DNA from: an uncultured Eubacteriales bacterium
Lineage (GTDB): Bacteria > Bacillota > Clostridia > Christensenellales > Aristaeellaceae
Assembly: GCA_902793325.1 (NCBI GenBank)
Contig: CADBCY010000018.1
Coordinates: 1 to 64,000, forward strand
Direction of reading: 5' to 3'
DNA length: 64,000 nucleotides
In this document: piece by piece, positions 53,055-61,455 of the stretch
Layout: each line of letters opens with the position of its first letter
Numbering within the stretch: the first letter of the stretch is position 1
Notes under the pieces: model-generated
Database searches by the model: none
What the model saw: only the letters and a program-made list of their open reading frames with translations
What the model was told of the DNA's origin: nothing
Program-made: the position numbers and the translations under genes

Positions 53055-54533
53055 ATGAAGAGAACGAAGAAGATCGCCAGCCTCGTGCTGATCATCGTGA
53101 CGCTGGTGTGCATGTTCCTGCCCATCGCCAGCTTCCAGGAGAACGCGGCGGGCTCCCTGACCGCGGACATCGAGAAGCAGCAGGGCAAGCTGGACCGCCA
53201 GGTCGAGGCGCTGGAGCGCCACAAGAAGGGCGGCAAGGACGAGGCCACGCTGGCCAAGGACCAGGCCAAGGTGGACAAGGAGCAGGCGGCGCTGGACGCG
53301 CTGCTGGCCCAGCAGGCGGAAGCCGCGAACCAGTCCGCCGGCGGCCTGAGCTACAGCCTGCTGCCCGGCAAGCTGCCCGCAGAGCTCGAGCTGGACATGA
53401 AGATCATCAACGCCTACAAGCTGTATGAGGCCAACTTCAGCGGCTACTACCTCTGCATCTGGGTGGCGTTCGCGCTGCTGGCGCTGACGCTGGTGCTGGA
53501 GCTGCTGGCGGGCGGCCGGATCATCAGCAAGCTCTACACCTTCGCGGCCTTCGCCAACCTCATCGCCATCGTGCTGCTGTGCTACACGGTGCTGCGGCTG
53601 AAGGCGTTCCCCATCAAGCTGCCGTACTCCAACGCGGTCATCAACCCGCTCATCACCGCCGTGATGCTGCTGGCGCCCATCGTGACGCTGTTCCTGAACC
53701 TGCAGAGCCTGTTCAACAGCAAGCGCGCGATGATCTACGTGCTGTGCATCTTCCTGTGCGTGCTGTCGCTGATCCCCTTCTGGATCATGATTGTCAACGC
53801 GACCCGCTCCAGCCAGCAGATCCAGGAAGGCGTCAGCCTGATCCCCTCGCGGTACCTGAGCTACAACTGGGAGGTCCTGAGGAGCAAGAACTTCGACCTG
53901 CTGACCGGCTTCCGCAACAGCGCCATCATCTCCTTCGGCGCCACGATCCTCAGCGTCTACTTCTCCGCCATGACCGCCTACGGCCTGACCGTGTACAACT
54001 TCAAGGGCCGTAACCTCGCCATGGCCGTGGTGCTGGCGATCATCATGATCCCCGGCCAGGTCACCGCCACCGGCTTCTACATCTTCATGTACCAACTGCA
54101 CTGGGTGAACAGCTACCTGCCGCTGATCATTCCCGCCATCGCGGCGGCGTCCACCGTGTACTTCTTCCGCCAGTACCTGCAGGCCAACTTCCAGGTCGCG
54201 CTGGTGGAGGCGGCGCGCATCGACGGCGCGGGCGAGTTCTACGCCTACAACAAGATCATCATGCCCATCATGGTGCCCGCCATGGCGACCATGGGCATCA
54301 TGGCCGTGATCGGCAGTTGGAACAACTACCTGACGCCCCTGATGCTGTTGACCAAGCCCGAGATGAAGACCCTGCCCATGATGGTCAAGGAGCTGCGCGG
54401 CGACATCTACCGCACCGAGTTCGGCTCCATCTACCTGGGCCTGACCATGACCGCGCTGCCGCTGATCATCGTGTACTTCGCCTTCAGCAAGTACATCATC
54501 GCCGGCATCGCCGTGGGCGGTGTGAAGGAATAA
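53055..54533 (+). CDS. Carbohydrate ABC importer permease (MalG type) with a large N-terminal extra domain
   Basis: A 492-residue permease, about 210 longer than usual. The C-terminal half is a normal MalG core: IPFWIMIVNATRSSQQIQEGVSLIPSRYL, six spans, and the EAA loop VEAARIDGAGEFYAYNKIIMPIMVPAM. In front lie a first membrane span (about 7-27), a charged heptad-rich coiled coil of about 60 residues (about 34-93, KQQGKLDRQVEALERHKKGGKDEATLAKDQAKVDKEQAALDALLAQQ), a short loop, and three extra spans (about 130-151, 158-181, 192-216). The coiled coil should lie outside the membrane, where it could touch the binding protein or cell wall (inference). No ATPase gene is present; a shared MsmK-type ATPase is likely. 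Confidence 0.9.
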   Translation: MKRTKKIASLVLIIVTLVCMFLPIASFQENAAGSLTADIEKQQGKLDRQVEALERHKKGGKDEATLAKDQAKVDKEQAALDALLAQQAEAANQSAGGLSYSLLPGKLPAELELDMKIINAYKLYEANFSGYYLCIWVAFALLALTLVLELLAGGRIISKLYTFAAFANLIAIVLLCYTVLRLKAFPIKLPYSNAVINPLITAVMLLAPIVTLFLNLQSLFNSKRAMIYVLCIFLCVLSLIPFWIMIVNATRSSQQIQEGVSLIPSRYLSYNWEVLRSKNFDLLTGFRNSAIISFGATILSVYFSAMTAYGLTVYNFKGRNLAMAVVLAIIMIPGQVTATGFYIFMYQLHWVNSYLPLIIPAIAAASTVYFFRQYLQANFQVALVEAARIDGAGEFYAYNKIIMPIMVPAMATMGIMAVIGSWNNYLTPLMLLTKPEMKTLPMMVKELRGDIYRTEFGSIYLGLTMTALPLIIVYFAFSKYIIAGIAVGGVKE

Positions 54534-54540
54534 TCCACCG

Positions 54541-54814
54541 AGCGCTCCCGACCCCGCAGCGCTCCCGACCTTGTGTCGGGAGCGCTCAGAGCGTCGAAAA
54601 AGGCCGCAATCGCGGAGATTCCCTGAAAGACCGCTGACGCGGAGGGAATCTCCGCTTGCTGCGTCAGGCCGCCCTGCGGATTTGGTCACTTACGTTTGGG
54701 TAAGCTCCCGCATCCGCAGGACGGCCTTCCTTGCCTTGCAACCTTTCTCCCCGCTCTACAGCATGTCGACTTCGTCTACATGCTGAACGCTCCCGACCTT
54801 GTGTCGGGAGCGCT
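54541..54814. repeat. Hairpin-rich intergenic repeat element flanked by direct repeats
   Basis: A 27-bp exact direct repeat at 54560-54586 and 54788-54814, each itself a hairpin with 10-12 bp stem and loop CTTGT; a 13-bp partial copy begins at 54541. Between them are three more inverted repeats: 54612-54624/54643-54655 (13 bp perfect), 54666-54681/54712-54727 (15 of 16) and 54759-54770/54774-54785 (11 of 12). No coding signal exists in 54534-54884. It looks like a palindromic unit inserted into, or duplicated with, a terminator. Confidence 0.65.
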
Positions 54815-54818
54815 TTTT
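54788..54818 (+). terminator. Terminator after the importer operon
   Basis: A 10-bp stem (54788-54797 with 54803-54812) followed by CTTTTTG. The upstream twin at 54560-54586 lacks the T-run, so only this copy looks functional. Confidence 0.8.
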
Positions 54819-54827
54819 GTCACTGAC

Positions 54828-54855
54828 TTGATTTTTCGGGCGGATGTGCTAATAT
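54828..54855 (+). promoter_or_regulatory. Promoter of the secreted orphan gene
   Basis: TTGATT (54828-54833), 16-bp spacer, TAATAT (54850-54855), 30 bp before the start. Confidence 0.6.
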
Positions 54856-54884
54856 GAATCCAGAACAGCATGGGGGGTAAGGAA

Positions 54885-55880
54885 ATGAAAAAGTATGCGG
54901 TAATGCTGCTGATCTTCGCGCTGGCGCTCGGTCTGTCGGCCGCAGGTATCGCGGAGGCAGCGGAGTCCACGGCGGAGGTCGTCGCGGAGGCGGAGGCGTC
55001 CGCGCCGGAGCTCACCTTCGCGCTGGACGCCCCGGAAGCCGCCCAGGCCAACGAGACCATCGCGCTGAACGTGGAAGAGACGCGGGCGGAGATCCGGCGG
55101 TTGAAGCAGGAGGGCCGCGACGAGGAGGCCGCGGCGCTGCAGGCGAAGCTCGACGCCTACCTGGCGGCGGAGCAGACCGCGTCGGACCCCACGGCGCCCG
55201 CGGAGCCGGACAACGCCTTCCACGTCGCGCGGAAGAAGACGGCGAATACCGTCACCGCGGGCGAATCCTTCCAGATCGTGGTGGACGGTAAAAAGGTGAA
55301 GTCCTATAAGGTCGACAAGGCGGGCAGGAAGTTCCTGTCCGTATCCGGGAAGGGCCTGGCGACGGCGAAGCTGCCGGGCACGGCGAAGGTGGCCATCCAC
55401 CTGAAGAGCGGGAAGAAGTGGACCCTGACGGTGAAGGTCAGGCCCGATCCGGAGCTCTCCGGGCTGCTGGGCGGGAAGTTCACCGACGCCCTGGCCGCCG
55501 TGGGCGGGAAGAAGAAGGATGTCATCGTGGACGGCAAGGATTACGACAACGACGACATCTACGGCAAGCAGGGCATTTGGATGTTTGGCCTGCACAGCAA
55601 GAAGCTGTACGCCGGGGACCCCTATTACAAAAGGGTCTACAAGATCGCGCTGGAGAAGAGCGACTACTACAGGATACTCGGCATCGCCCTGGGCGACACC
55701 GCGGCGCAGGCGAGGGAGAAGATACTGGCCGCCGGCTATGAGATCACCTGGGACGGCGTCGAAGACGGTTCGGGCGTGCTGAACGGCATGGTGGAGGCCC
55801 CCCGGAAGATGATGGTCCGCACCTGGGTGGAGGGCGGCGTGGTCACCGAGGTGAGCATCGAGGCAGTGACCTGGGCGTGA
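54885..55880 (+). CDS. Secreted protein of unknown function
   Basis: A 331-residue exported protein that I do not recognise. Signal peptide MKKYAVMLLIFALALGLSAAGIAEA. Residues about 60-95 form an acidic helix (VEETRAEIRRLKQEGRDEEAAALQAKLDAYLAAEQ), then a Thr/Pro linker, a small beta-domain (about 112-190; SFQIVVDGKKVKSYKVDKAGRKFLSVSGKGLATAKLPGTAKVAIHLKSGKKWTLTVKV) resembling a bacterial Ig-like fold, and a C-terminal domain (about 193-331) with IWMFGLHSKKLYAGDPYYKRVYKI and ALGDTAAQAREKILAAGYE. No anchor or catalytic motif is visible. It is monocistronic, between a terminator and the T-box operon. Start at 54885 by GGGGGGTAAGG. Confidence 0.75.
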   Translation: MKKYAVMLLIFALALGLSAAGIAEAAESTAEVVAEAEASAPELTFALDAPEAAQANETIALNVEETRAEIRRLKQEGRDEEAAALQAKLDAYLAAEQTASDPTAPAEPDNAFHVARKKTANTVTAGESFQIVVDGKKVKSYKVDKAGRKFLSVSGKGLATAKLPGTAKVAIHLKSGKKWTLTVKVRPDPELSGLLGGKFTDALAAVGGKKKDVIVDGKDYDNDDIYGKQGIWMFGLHSKKLYAGDPYYKRVYKIALEKSDYYRILGIALGDTAAQAREKILAAGYEITWDGVEDGSGVLNGMVEAPRKMMVRTWVEGGVVTEVSIEAVTWA

Positions 55881-55940
55881 TCCTTCGCATCCCGTCTGCG
55901 CCGGGCCGGTTTTTGAAATCCGAATTTTCTGTTATTTCCC

Positions 55941-55969
55941 TTGACAAACGTTCGGAGTTGGGCTATAAT
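55941..55969 (+). promoter_or_regulatory. Strong sigma-A promoter of the T-box operon
   Basis: TTGACA (55941-55946), 17-bp spacer, TATAAT (55964-55969): exact consensus at both boxes. Confidence 0.92.
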
Positions 55970-55975
55970 GCGTTT

Positions 55976-56250
55976 AAATCGATGAAGGGGAGCAAGTAAC
56001 CACTGCTGTTTCTTCCACAGAGAGCCGCGGGATGCTGAGACGCGGCAGGAGGCACGGCGGCGAATGGGCCCCGGAGAGCGCCCTGAAACCCGCGGGGGAG
56101 TAGGGAAGCCGGAGAGAGGCACTCCGTCAACAACGGCCGGCATATGGTACGTATGCGATGAGTGGGCGCGGAAACGCGCCAAGCCGGGTGGCACCGCAGG
56201 ATACTTTCATCCTGTCCCAGCAAAAACAGCATGGGACAGGGTTTTTGTTT
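55976..56250 (+). ncRNA. T-box riboswitch, probably tRNA-Trp sensing
   Basis: tRNA-dependent transcription attenuator. The T-box core GGGTGGCACCGC lies at 56186-56197. Stem I features are AGAGAG at about 56020 and GCTGAGACGCGGC at about 56034. The antiterminator/terminator choice is formed by CAGGAT/ATCCTG (56196-56213) versus CCTGTCCCA/TGGGACAGG (56211-56219/56232-56240), the latter followed by GTTTTTG. A candidate specifier is TGG at 56065-56067 in GAATGGG. The T-box UGGC would pair with an acceptor end GCCA, meaning discriminator G73, which bacterial tRNA-Trp has. Both points favour Trp. It controls the importer that follows. Confidence 0.88.
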
Positions 56251-56295
56251 GCCCGCAGTCCCGACGACCGTCAGACGACGAAAGGAGTAAACACC

Positions 56296-57303
56296 ATGAA
56301 GAAGATCATCGCCATCCTGATTGCCCTCACCCTGACCCTGGGCCTGTGCGCCGCCTCCGCCGAGGGCGCGACCTACAAGGTGGGCATCTGCAACTACGTG
56401 GACGACGCCTCGCTGAACCAGATCGTGGAGAACATCCAGAACCGCCTCGCCGAGCTGGGCGCGGAGAAGGGCGTGACCTTTGAGATCGACTACGACAACT
56501 GCAATGCCGACGCCAGCGTCATGAACCAGATCATCTCCAACTTCATCGCCAACGGCGTGGACCTGATGGTCGGCGTGGCGACCCCCGTGGCCATGCAGAT
56601 GCAGTCCATGACCGAGGACAACCTGATCCCCGTGGTGTTCGCCGCCGTGACCGACCCCGTCGCCGCGGGCATCGTGGAGAGCCTGGAGGCGCCCGGCGCG
56701 AACATCACCGGCACCTCCGACTACCTGGACACCGCCGCCGTGTTCAACCTGATCTTCGCCGCCAACCCCGACGCGGACCTGATCGGCCTGCTCTACGACG
56801 TGGGCCAGGATTCCTCCGCCACGCCCATCGCGAACGCCAAGGCGTACCTGGAGGAGAAGGGCGTCGCCTACAAGGAGTACACCGGCACCAATACCTCCGA
56901 GGTGATCCTGGCCGCCCAGGCGGCCGTGGCCGACGGCGTGGACGCCCTGTTCACCCCCCAGGACAACACCATCATGCCCGCCGAGCTGTCCATCTACGAG
57001 ATGCTGCAGGAGGCCGGCATTCCCCACTACACCGGCGCGGACTCCTTCGCGCTGAACGGCGCGTTCCTGGGCTACGGCGTGGACTACGCCAACCTGGGCG
57101 TGGAGACCGGCAACGTGATCGCGGGCATCCTGCTGGACGGCAACGACCCCGCCACCACGCCCGTGATGACCTTTGACAACGGCACCGCCACCATCAACAC
57201 CGAGACCTGTGCGGCCATCGGCCTGGACTTCGAGGCCGTTTCCGAAGCCTTCGCGCCCTACTGCACCAAGATCCAGGAGATCGTGACGGCGGAGAGCTTC
57301 TGA
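56296..57303 (+). CDS. trpX: ABC importer binding protein, TrpX type
   Basis: Substrate-binding protein of the ABC_sub_bind (TrpX) family, 335 residues. Signal peptide MKKIIAILIALTLTLGLCAASA, then EGATYKVGICNYVDDASLNQIVENIQNRLAELG; also VGVATPVAMQM, IPVVFAAVTDPVAAGIVESLEAPGANITGTSD and PHYTGADSFALNGAFLGYGVDYANLG. No functional lipobox (LGLC has Leu before Cys). The upstream T-box, with UGG specifier, supports tryptophan or a Trp precursor as ligand. Start at 56296 by AAAGGAG. Confidence 0.88.
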   Translation: MKKIIAILIALTLTLGLCAASAEGATYKVGICNYVDDASLNQIVENIQNRLAELGAEKGVTFEIDYDNCNADASVMNQIISNFIANGVDLMVGVATPVAMQMQSMTEDNLIPVVFAAVTDPVAAGIVESLEAPGANITGTSDYLDTAAVFNLIFAANPDADLIGLLYDVGQDSSATPIANAKAYLEEKGVAYKEYTGTNTSEVILAAQAAVADGVDALFTPQDNTIMPAELSIYEMLQEAGIPHYTGADSFALNGAFLGYGVDYANLGVETGNVIAGILLDGNDPATTPVMTFDNGTATINTETCAAIGLDFEAVSEAFAPYCTKIQEIVTAESF

Positions 57304-57337
57304 GCTCCAGCGCCGTAATCCACCGGCTGTCGGCCCG

Positions 57338-57377
57338 ATAGCGGCTGCCGCGCGGACGACCCCGCGTCAGCCGCTAT
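57338..57377 (+). other. Hairpin between trpX and trpY
   Basis: Perfect 10-bp stem ATAGCGGCTG/CAGCCGCTAT (57338-57347 with 57368-57377), without a T-run, in the 153-bp gap after the binding-protein gene. It may protect the trpX message from decay, giving an excess of binding protein. Confidence 0.5.
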
Positions 57378-57456
57378 TGAGCGAAGGGCCGATCGCAGAA
57401 AGCGAATCGCCGAACCCCAAAAGATATCGACAATACGAACCAAGGTGAAGTGCAAC

Positions 57457-58380
57457 ATGTCCCTGCCCATGATCCTCTCCCTCGGCCAGACGGCGCTGGA
57501 GCTGGCGCTGTTCAACTCGCTGACGGTGCTGGCGCTGTTCCTGAGCTACTCCATGCTGAACGTGTGCGACCTGTCCACGGACGGCTGCTTCGCGCTGGGC
57601 GCGGCGGTCGGCGCGGTGGTGGCCATCGCCGGCCATCCCTGGCTGTCCATCCCGGCGGCCATGCTGGCGGGCGTGCTGTCGGGGCTGGTCACCGCGGTGC
57701 TGCAGACCCGCATGGGCGTCAACAGCCTGCTGGCGGGCATCATCGTGAATACGGGGCTGTACTCGGTGAACATCGCCATCATGGGCGGTTCGTCGCTGCT
57801 CAACATGAACAAGACGACCACCGTGTTCTCGATGCTCAAGGCCGCGCTGAAGGGCACGCCGCTGGACGGCCTGTCCGCGCTGATCATCGGCCTGATCGCG
57901 GCGGCGGCGGTGATCCTGTTCCTGTCGCTGTTCCTGCGCACGCGGCTGGGCCTGGCCATCCGCGCCACCGGCGACAACCCGGACATGGTACGCTCCTCCT
58001 CCATCAACCCGGTGTTCACCACCACCGTGGGGCTGTGCATTTCCAACAGTTTCACCGCGCTGAGCGGCTGCCTGCTGGCGCAGAGCCAGAAGTCCACCAC
58101 CGTGGACATCGGCTCCGGCATCCTCACCGTGGCGCTGGCGTCGCTGCTGATCGGCGGCGTGTTCCTGGGCCGCCGGCGCATCCCGCTGCGCGCCGTGGGC
58201 GCGGTGCTGGGGGCGTTCGTGTTCCGGCTGGTGTACACCATCGCCCTGCGCTTCAACCTGCCGGCCTTCATGCTGAAGCTGGTGAGCTCCGTCATCGTCG
58301 TGGCGGCGATCTCCGGGCCGTATCTCAAAAAGCAGCTGCCCATGCTGAAGCGGCAGCTGCGGGGAAGGGCGGGTGCGTGA
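57457..58380 (+). CDS. trpY: ABC importer permease, TrpY type
   Basis: Membrane permease of the branched-chain/ribose (BPD_transp_2) family, 307 residues, about 8-9 spans. Typical segments: LSYSMLNVCDLSTDGCFALGAAVGAVV, QTRMGVNSLLAGIIVNTGLYSVNIAIMG, LFLRTRLGLAIRATGDNPDMVRSSSINP and LASLLIGGVFLGRRRIPLRAVGAVLGAF. The ATG at 57457 has AAGGTGA at a good distance; the GTG at 57445 is less likely. It overlaps the ATPase start by 8 bp. Confidence 0.88.
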   Translation: MSLPMILSLGQTALELALFNSLTVLALFLSYSMLNVCDLSTDGCFALGAAVGAVVAIAGHPWLSIPAAMLAGVLSGLVTAVLQTRMGVNSLLAGIIVNTGLYSVNIAIMGGSSLLNMNKTTTVFSMLKAALKGTPLDGLSALIIGLIAAAAVILFLSLFLRTRLGLAIRATGDNPDMVRSSSINPVFTTTVGLCISNSFTALSGCLLAQSQKSTTVDIGSGILTVALASLLIGGVFLGRRRIPLRAVGAVLGAFVFRLVYTIALRFNLPAFMLKLVSSVIVVAAISGPYLKKQLPMLKRQLRGRAGA

Positions 58381-59167
58381 CGTGCTGAAGCTGGAAAGCA
58401 TCTCCAAGACCTTCAATCCCGGCACCATGGACGCCAAGCTGGCGCTGGACGGGCTGAGCCTGGACGTGAAGAAGGGCGATTTCATCTCCATCATCGGCGC
58501 GAACGGCGCGGGCAAGTCCACGCTGTTCAACGCCATCTGCGGCAGCTTCATCGTCGATTCCGGCCGCGTGATCCTGGACGGCCAGGACGTGACCTGGCAG
58601 CCGGAGCACGCGCGCGCCAAGGTGATCGGGCGGCTGTTCCAGGACCCCATGCGCGGCAGCGCGCCGGGCATGAGCATCGAGGAAAACCTGGTGCTGGCCG
58701 GGGGCCGCGGCGGCTGGCTGAGCACCGCCACGCGGAGGGAGAAGCAGGCCATCCGGGACCGGCTGGCGCTGCTGAACATGGGCCTGGAGGACCGCATGAA
58801 GCAGCCCGTGGGGCTGTTGTCGGGCGGCCAGCGCCAGGCGCTGACGCTGATGATGGCCACGCTGAACACGCCCAAGATCCTGCTGCTGGACGAGCACACC
58901 GCCGCCCTGGACCCCGGCACCGCCGAGAAGGTGCTGGCCCTGACCACGAAGATCGTGGAGGACGACGCCATCACCTGCCTGATGATTACCCACAACATGC
59001 AGTCCGCGCTGGAGCTGGGCAACCGCACCATCATGATGGATCAGGGCCGCGTGGTGTTCGACACCGAGGGCGAGGCCCGCAGCCGCCTGACCGTGGAGGA
59101 CCTGCTGGAGAAGTTCCGCGAGGCCAGCGGCAGGAAGCTGGACAACGACCGCATGCTGCTCACGTGA
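58373..59167 (+). CDS. trpZ: ABC importer ATPase, TrpZ type
   Basis: ATP-binding subunit, 264 residues. Walker A GANGAGKST, Q-loop RLFQDPMRGSAPGMSIEENL, signature LLSGGQRQA, Walker B ILLLDEHTAALDP, switch MITHNMQSAL. It begins with GTG at 58373 behind GGGAAGGG, inside the end of trpY, and ends the T-box-controlled operon at a terminator. Confidence 0.9.
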   Translation: MRDVLKLESISKTFNPGTMDAKLALDGLSLDVKKGDFISIIGANGAGKSTLFNAICGSFIVDSGRVILDGQDVTWQPEHARAKVIGRLFQDPMRGSAPGMSIEENLVLAGGRGGWLSTATRREKQAIRDRLALLNMGLEDRMKQPVGLLSGGQRQALTLMMATLNTPKILLLDEHTAALDPGTAEKVLALTTKIVEDDAITCLMITHNMQSALELGNRTIMMDQGRVVFDTEGEARSRLTVEDLLEKFREASGRKLDNDRMLLT

Positions 59168-59186
59168 CGAGCTGCCACGCGCAAAA

Positions 59187-59217
59187 CGGCCCTTCGCAGA
59201 GTTTCTGCGAAGGGCCG
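59187..59217. terminator. Bidirectional terminator between trpZ and cysE
   Basis: A 14-bp stem (59187-59200 with 59204-59217, loop GTT); on the minus strand it is followed by TTTT, so it best serves cysE, but it also ends trpZ. Confidence 0.88.
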
Positions 59218-59233
59218 CTGTTGTCAGCCGGGT

Positions 59234-59890
59234 TCAGTCGATCTCCCGGTTTTCCGAGGCTTCGGAGGCCGTGGCGCGGGATTCCAGGGCGGCCAGGCGC
59301 TCGTCCAGCTTGGCCAGGTGGGCGCTGAGCACGTCGGGGATGTCCTGCTGGTTCAAATCGTCGCTGGGCACCACGCGCTCGCCGTTCATGCGCACGATGG
59401 ACGCGGGCACGCCCGCGGCGGTGACGTTCGCGGGCATGCAGCGCAGCACCACGCTGCCCGCGGCGATGCGGGTGTTGTCGCCGATGTACACCGGGCCGAG
59501 GATCGTCGCGCCCGCGCCGATCAGCACGTTGTTGCCGATGGTGGGGTGGCGCTTGCCCACGTCCTTGCCCGTGCCGCCCAGGGTCACCTGGTGGTACAGC
59601 GTGCAGTTGGCGCCGATCTCCGCCGTCTCGCCGATCACGATGCCCATGCCGTGGTCGATGAACAGCCCGGGCCCGATGGTCGCGCCGGGGTGGATCTCAA
59701 TGCCCGTGCGGTGGCGTCCCCGCTGGCTCACCCAGCGCGCCAGGAAGAAGTGCCCGTGCCGGTACAGCCAGTGGGCGATGCGGTGGTTCACCAGGATGTG
59801 AAACCCCGGGTACAGCAGTATGACCTCCAGCAGGTTGCGGGCGGCGGGGTCCTTGGAGCGTATGTTTTTGGCGTCGGCGATCAAGCCCAT
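59234..59890 (-). CDS. cysE: Serine O-acetyltransferase
   Basis: Makes O-acetylserine from serine and acetyl-CoA, the first step of cysteine synthesis. The 218-residue product is the short SAT form: an N-terminal helix ([42 protein letters not shown]) and a left-handed beta-helix of hexapeptide repeats ([48 protein letters not shown]). The active-site His/Asp are in FIDHGMG. After the repeats a C-terminal charged tail of about 50 residues contains a predicted short helix ([19 protein letters not shown]). It follows the L,D-transpeptidase gene on the same strand. Confidence 0.93.
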   Translation of the reverse strand: MGLIADAKNIRSKDPAARNLLEVILLYPGFHILVNHRIAHWLYRHGHFFLARWVSQRGRHRTGIEIHPGATIGPGLFIDHGMGIVIGETAEIGANCTLYHQVTLGGTGKDVGKRHPTIGNNVLIGAGATILGPVYIGDNTRIAAGSVVLRCMPANVTAAGVPASIVRMNGERVVPSDDLNQQDIPDVLSAHLAKLDERLAALESRATASEASENREID

Positions 59891-59954
59891 GTGCGTGGCC
59901 TCCAGCGGGTTGCTGATGATATCCTATCCTATTCCGCGCGTCGCGATGCGGTGC

Positions 59955-61325
59955 TCACTTCCGCACGACGACGGTGGTGCCGGCGGGGCAGTGGTCGTAG
60001 ACCCACTTGGCGTCCTCCACCTTCAGGCGCACGCAGCCGTGGGAGGCGCGGTGGCCCAGGTTGTACACGGAGCCGTAGTTCAGCGATTTGCCGCTGGAAT
60101 AGGTGACCGAGTGGAACAGTATGCCGCCCACGATGCGGGTGGCCCACTTGGCGTAGCAGTTGTACTTCTTGAAGTAGTACCACTCGCCGCCGGCCCGGCC
60201 GCCCGCCTGGTAGGTGCCCAGGGGAGTGGGGTTGACGGTGGTGCCGGTGGAGCAGATCATCTTGCGGTAGAGCTGGGAGTAGTCCGAGCCGGTCCACTGC
60301 AGCGCGTACACCCGCTGGTCGGACACGTCCACGATCAGCTTGTAGGGGAACACGTACTCTTCCGAGCGCTTCGCCGCCTCGGAGAACAGCGCCTGCTGGG
60401 TCTGCTCGTCCGCCTTGCCGGTCTCCGGCAGCTTGTTCTTGCGCTGGAAGTACATGAGCGCGTGCTCGGTCAGCCCGCCGTACTCGCCGTCCACGCCGTA
60501 CAGGTAGCCGAGGTACATGAGCCTGGACTGCACCCGGCGCACCTCCAGGCCGGTGCTGCCGGATTCCAGCGCCTCGCGGAACAGCGGGAACGGGATCTCG
60601 CCGTTCGCATAGGCCAGCAGCGTCTCGTCGATGTCGCCGTTCATCGCGGCGTCGATCTGCTGCTGCGCGACCTCCACCGGGATGTCCTCCGGCACGGGCA
60701 TGTCGAAGGGATCGTTCGACGGCGCGGGCGTCTCGGCGGGCAGGGGCGTGGGGGAGGGGTTGTACGCGCCCTCCACGGCCAGTATGTAGCGCTTGAAGTG
60801 CTCGATGGCCGCGGCGGTGTAATCGCCGTACCGCCCGTCGATGGCGCTGGTCAGGAAGCCCCACTGGGCCAGCCGGGCCTGCACGCGCGCGATGTCCCCG
60901 GTGTCCGCGCCGCCGGTGGGGCCGGCGGCCACCACGCTGCCGTCCTTCGAGAACAGCTTTTCCATCGTGGCGCGGTCGGCGATGCCGGTGGCGGGCATGC
61001 CGTTGTGGGCCTGGAAGTTCGCGACGGCCGCCTCGGTGTTCTTGCCGTAGGCGCCGTCCGCGGCGTCCTCCAGGTAGCCCAGCCGGATCAGCCGGTTCTG
61101 CATGAACACGATGTAGGCCATGCTGTCCTCGTCGTCCTTGTCCCCCAGTTGCAGGGTGGGGGCGTCGGCCATGGCGGAGAAATCAATATCGTCGGCGGGG
61201 TTCCCGCCCCCGATGAGCAGCTCGTCCACCGGCACGTCCGCCGCGGTTTCCGCCAGCGCACAGGCGGGCAGCAGGCACAGCGCCAGCAGCAGCGCAATCA
61301 GCTTCCGTAAACGCAAAGAAGTCAC
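59955..61325 (-). CDS. Exported L,D-transpeptidase with peptidoglycan-binding repeats
   Basis: Cell-wall enzyme of the YkuD family, 456 residues. GTG start, signal peptide of about 25 residues (LIALLLALCLLPACALA). Peptidoglycan-binding PG_binding_1 units lie at about 70-110 (MQNRLIRLGYLEDAADGAYGKNTEAAVANFQAHNGMPATG), 145-178 (VQARLAQWGFLTSAIDGRYGDYTAAAIEHFK) and 263-310 (VQSRLMYLGYLYGVDGEYGGLTEHALMYFQRKNKLPETG). The second and third flank a Pro/Thr linker. The C-terminal YkuD domain starts at about 325, with the catalytic motif HRASHGCVRL (His and Cys). It would form 3-3 cross-links or attach wall proteins. Confidence 0.9.
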   Translation of the reverse strand: MTSLRLRKLIALLLALCLLPACALAETAADVPVDELLIGGGNPADDIDFSAMADAPTLQLGDKDDEDSMAYIVFMQNRLIRLGYLEDAADGAYGKNTEAAVANFQAHNGMPATGIADRATMEKLFSKDGSVVAAGPTGGADTGDIARVQARLAQWGFLTSAIDGRYGDYTAAAIEHFKRYILAVEGAYNPSPTPLPAETPAPSNDPFDMPVPEDIPVEVAQQQIDAAMNGDIDETLLAYANGEIPFPLFREALESGSTGLEVRRVQSRLMYLGYLYGVDGEYGGLTEHALMYFQRKNKLPETGKADEQTQQALFSEAAKRSEEYVFPYKLIVDVSDQRVYALQWTGSDYSQLYRKMICSTGTTVNPTPLGTYQAGGRAGGEWYYFKKYNCYAKWATRIVGGILFHSVTYSSGKSLNYGSVYNLGHRASHGCVRLKVEDAKWVYDHCPAGTTVVVRK

Positions 61326-61357
61326 CCCGGATTCATATTATTTCCAATTTATACCCC

Positions 61358-61386
61358 ATCATAGCACAACGCGCGGGGGATTACAA
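61358..61386 (-). promoter_or_regulatory. Promoter of the L,D-transpeptidase gene
   Basis: On the minus strand TTGTAA (61381-61386), 17-bp spacer, TATGAT (61358-61363), about 30 bp before the GTG start. Confidence 0.75.
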
Positions 61387-61455
61387 GCAAGCGAACTTTG
61401 CGAACTGTGACCTTTTTGTGACCTTGCGGGTGTTGTGAACGGCATCCGGACGTGA

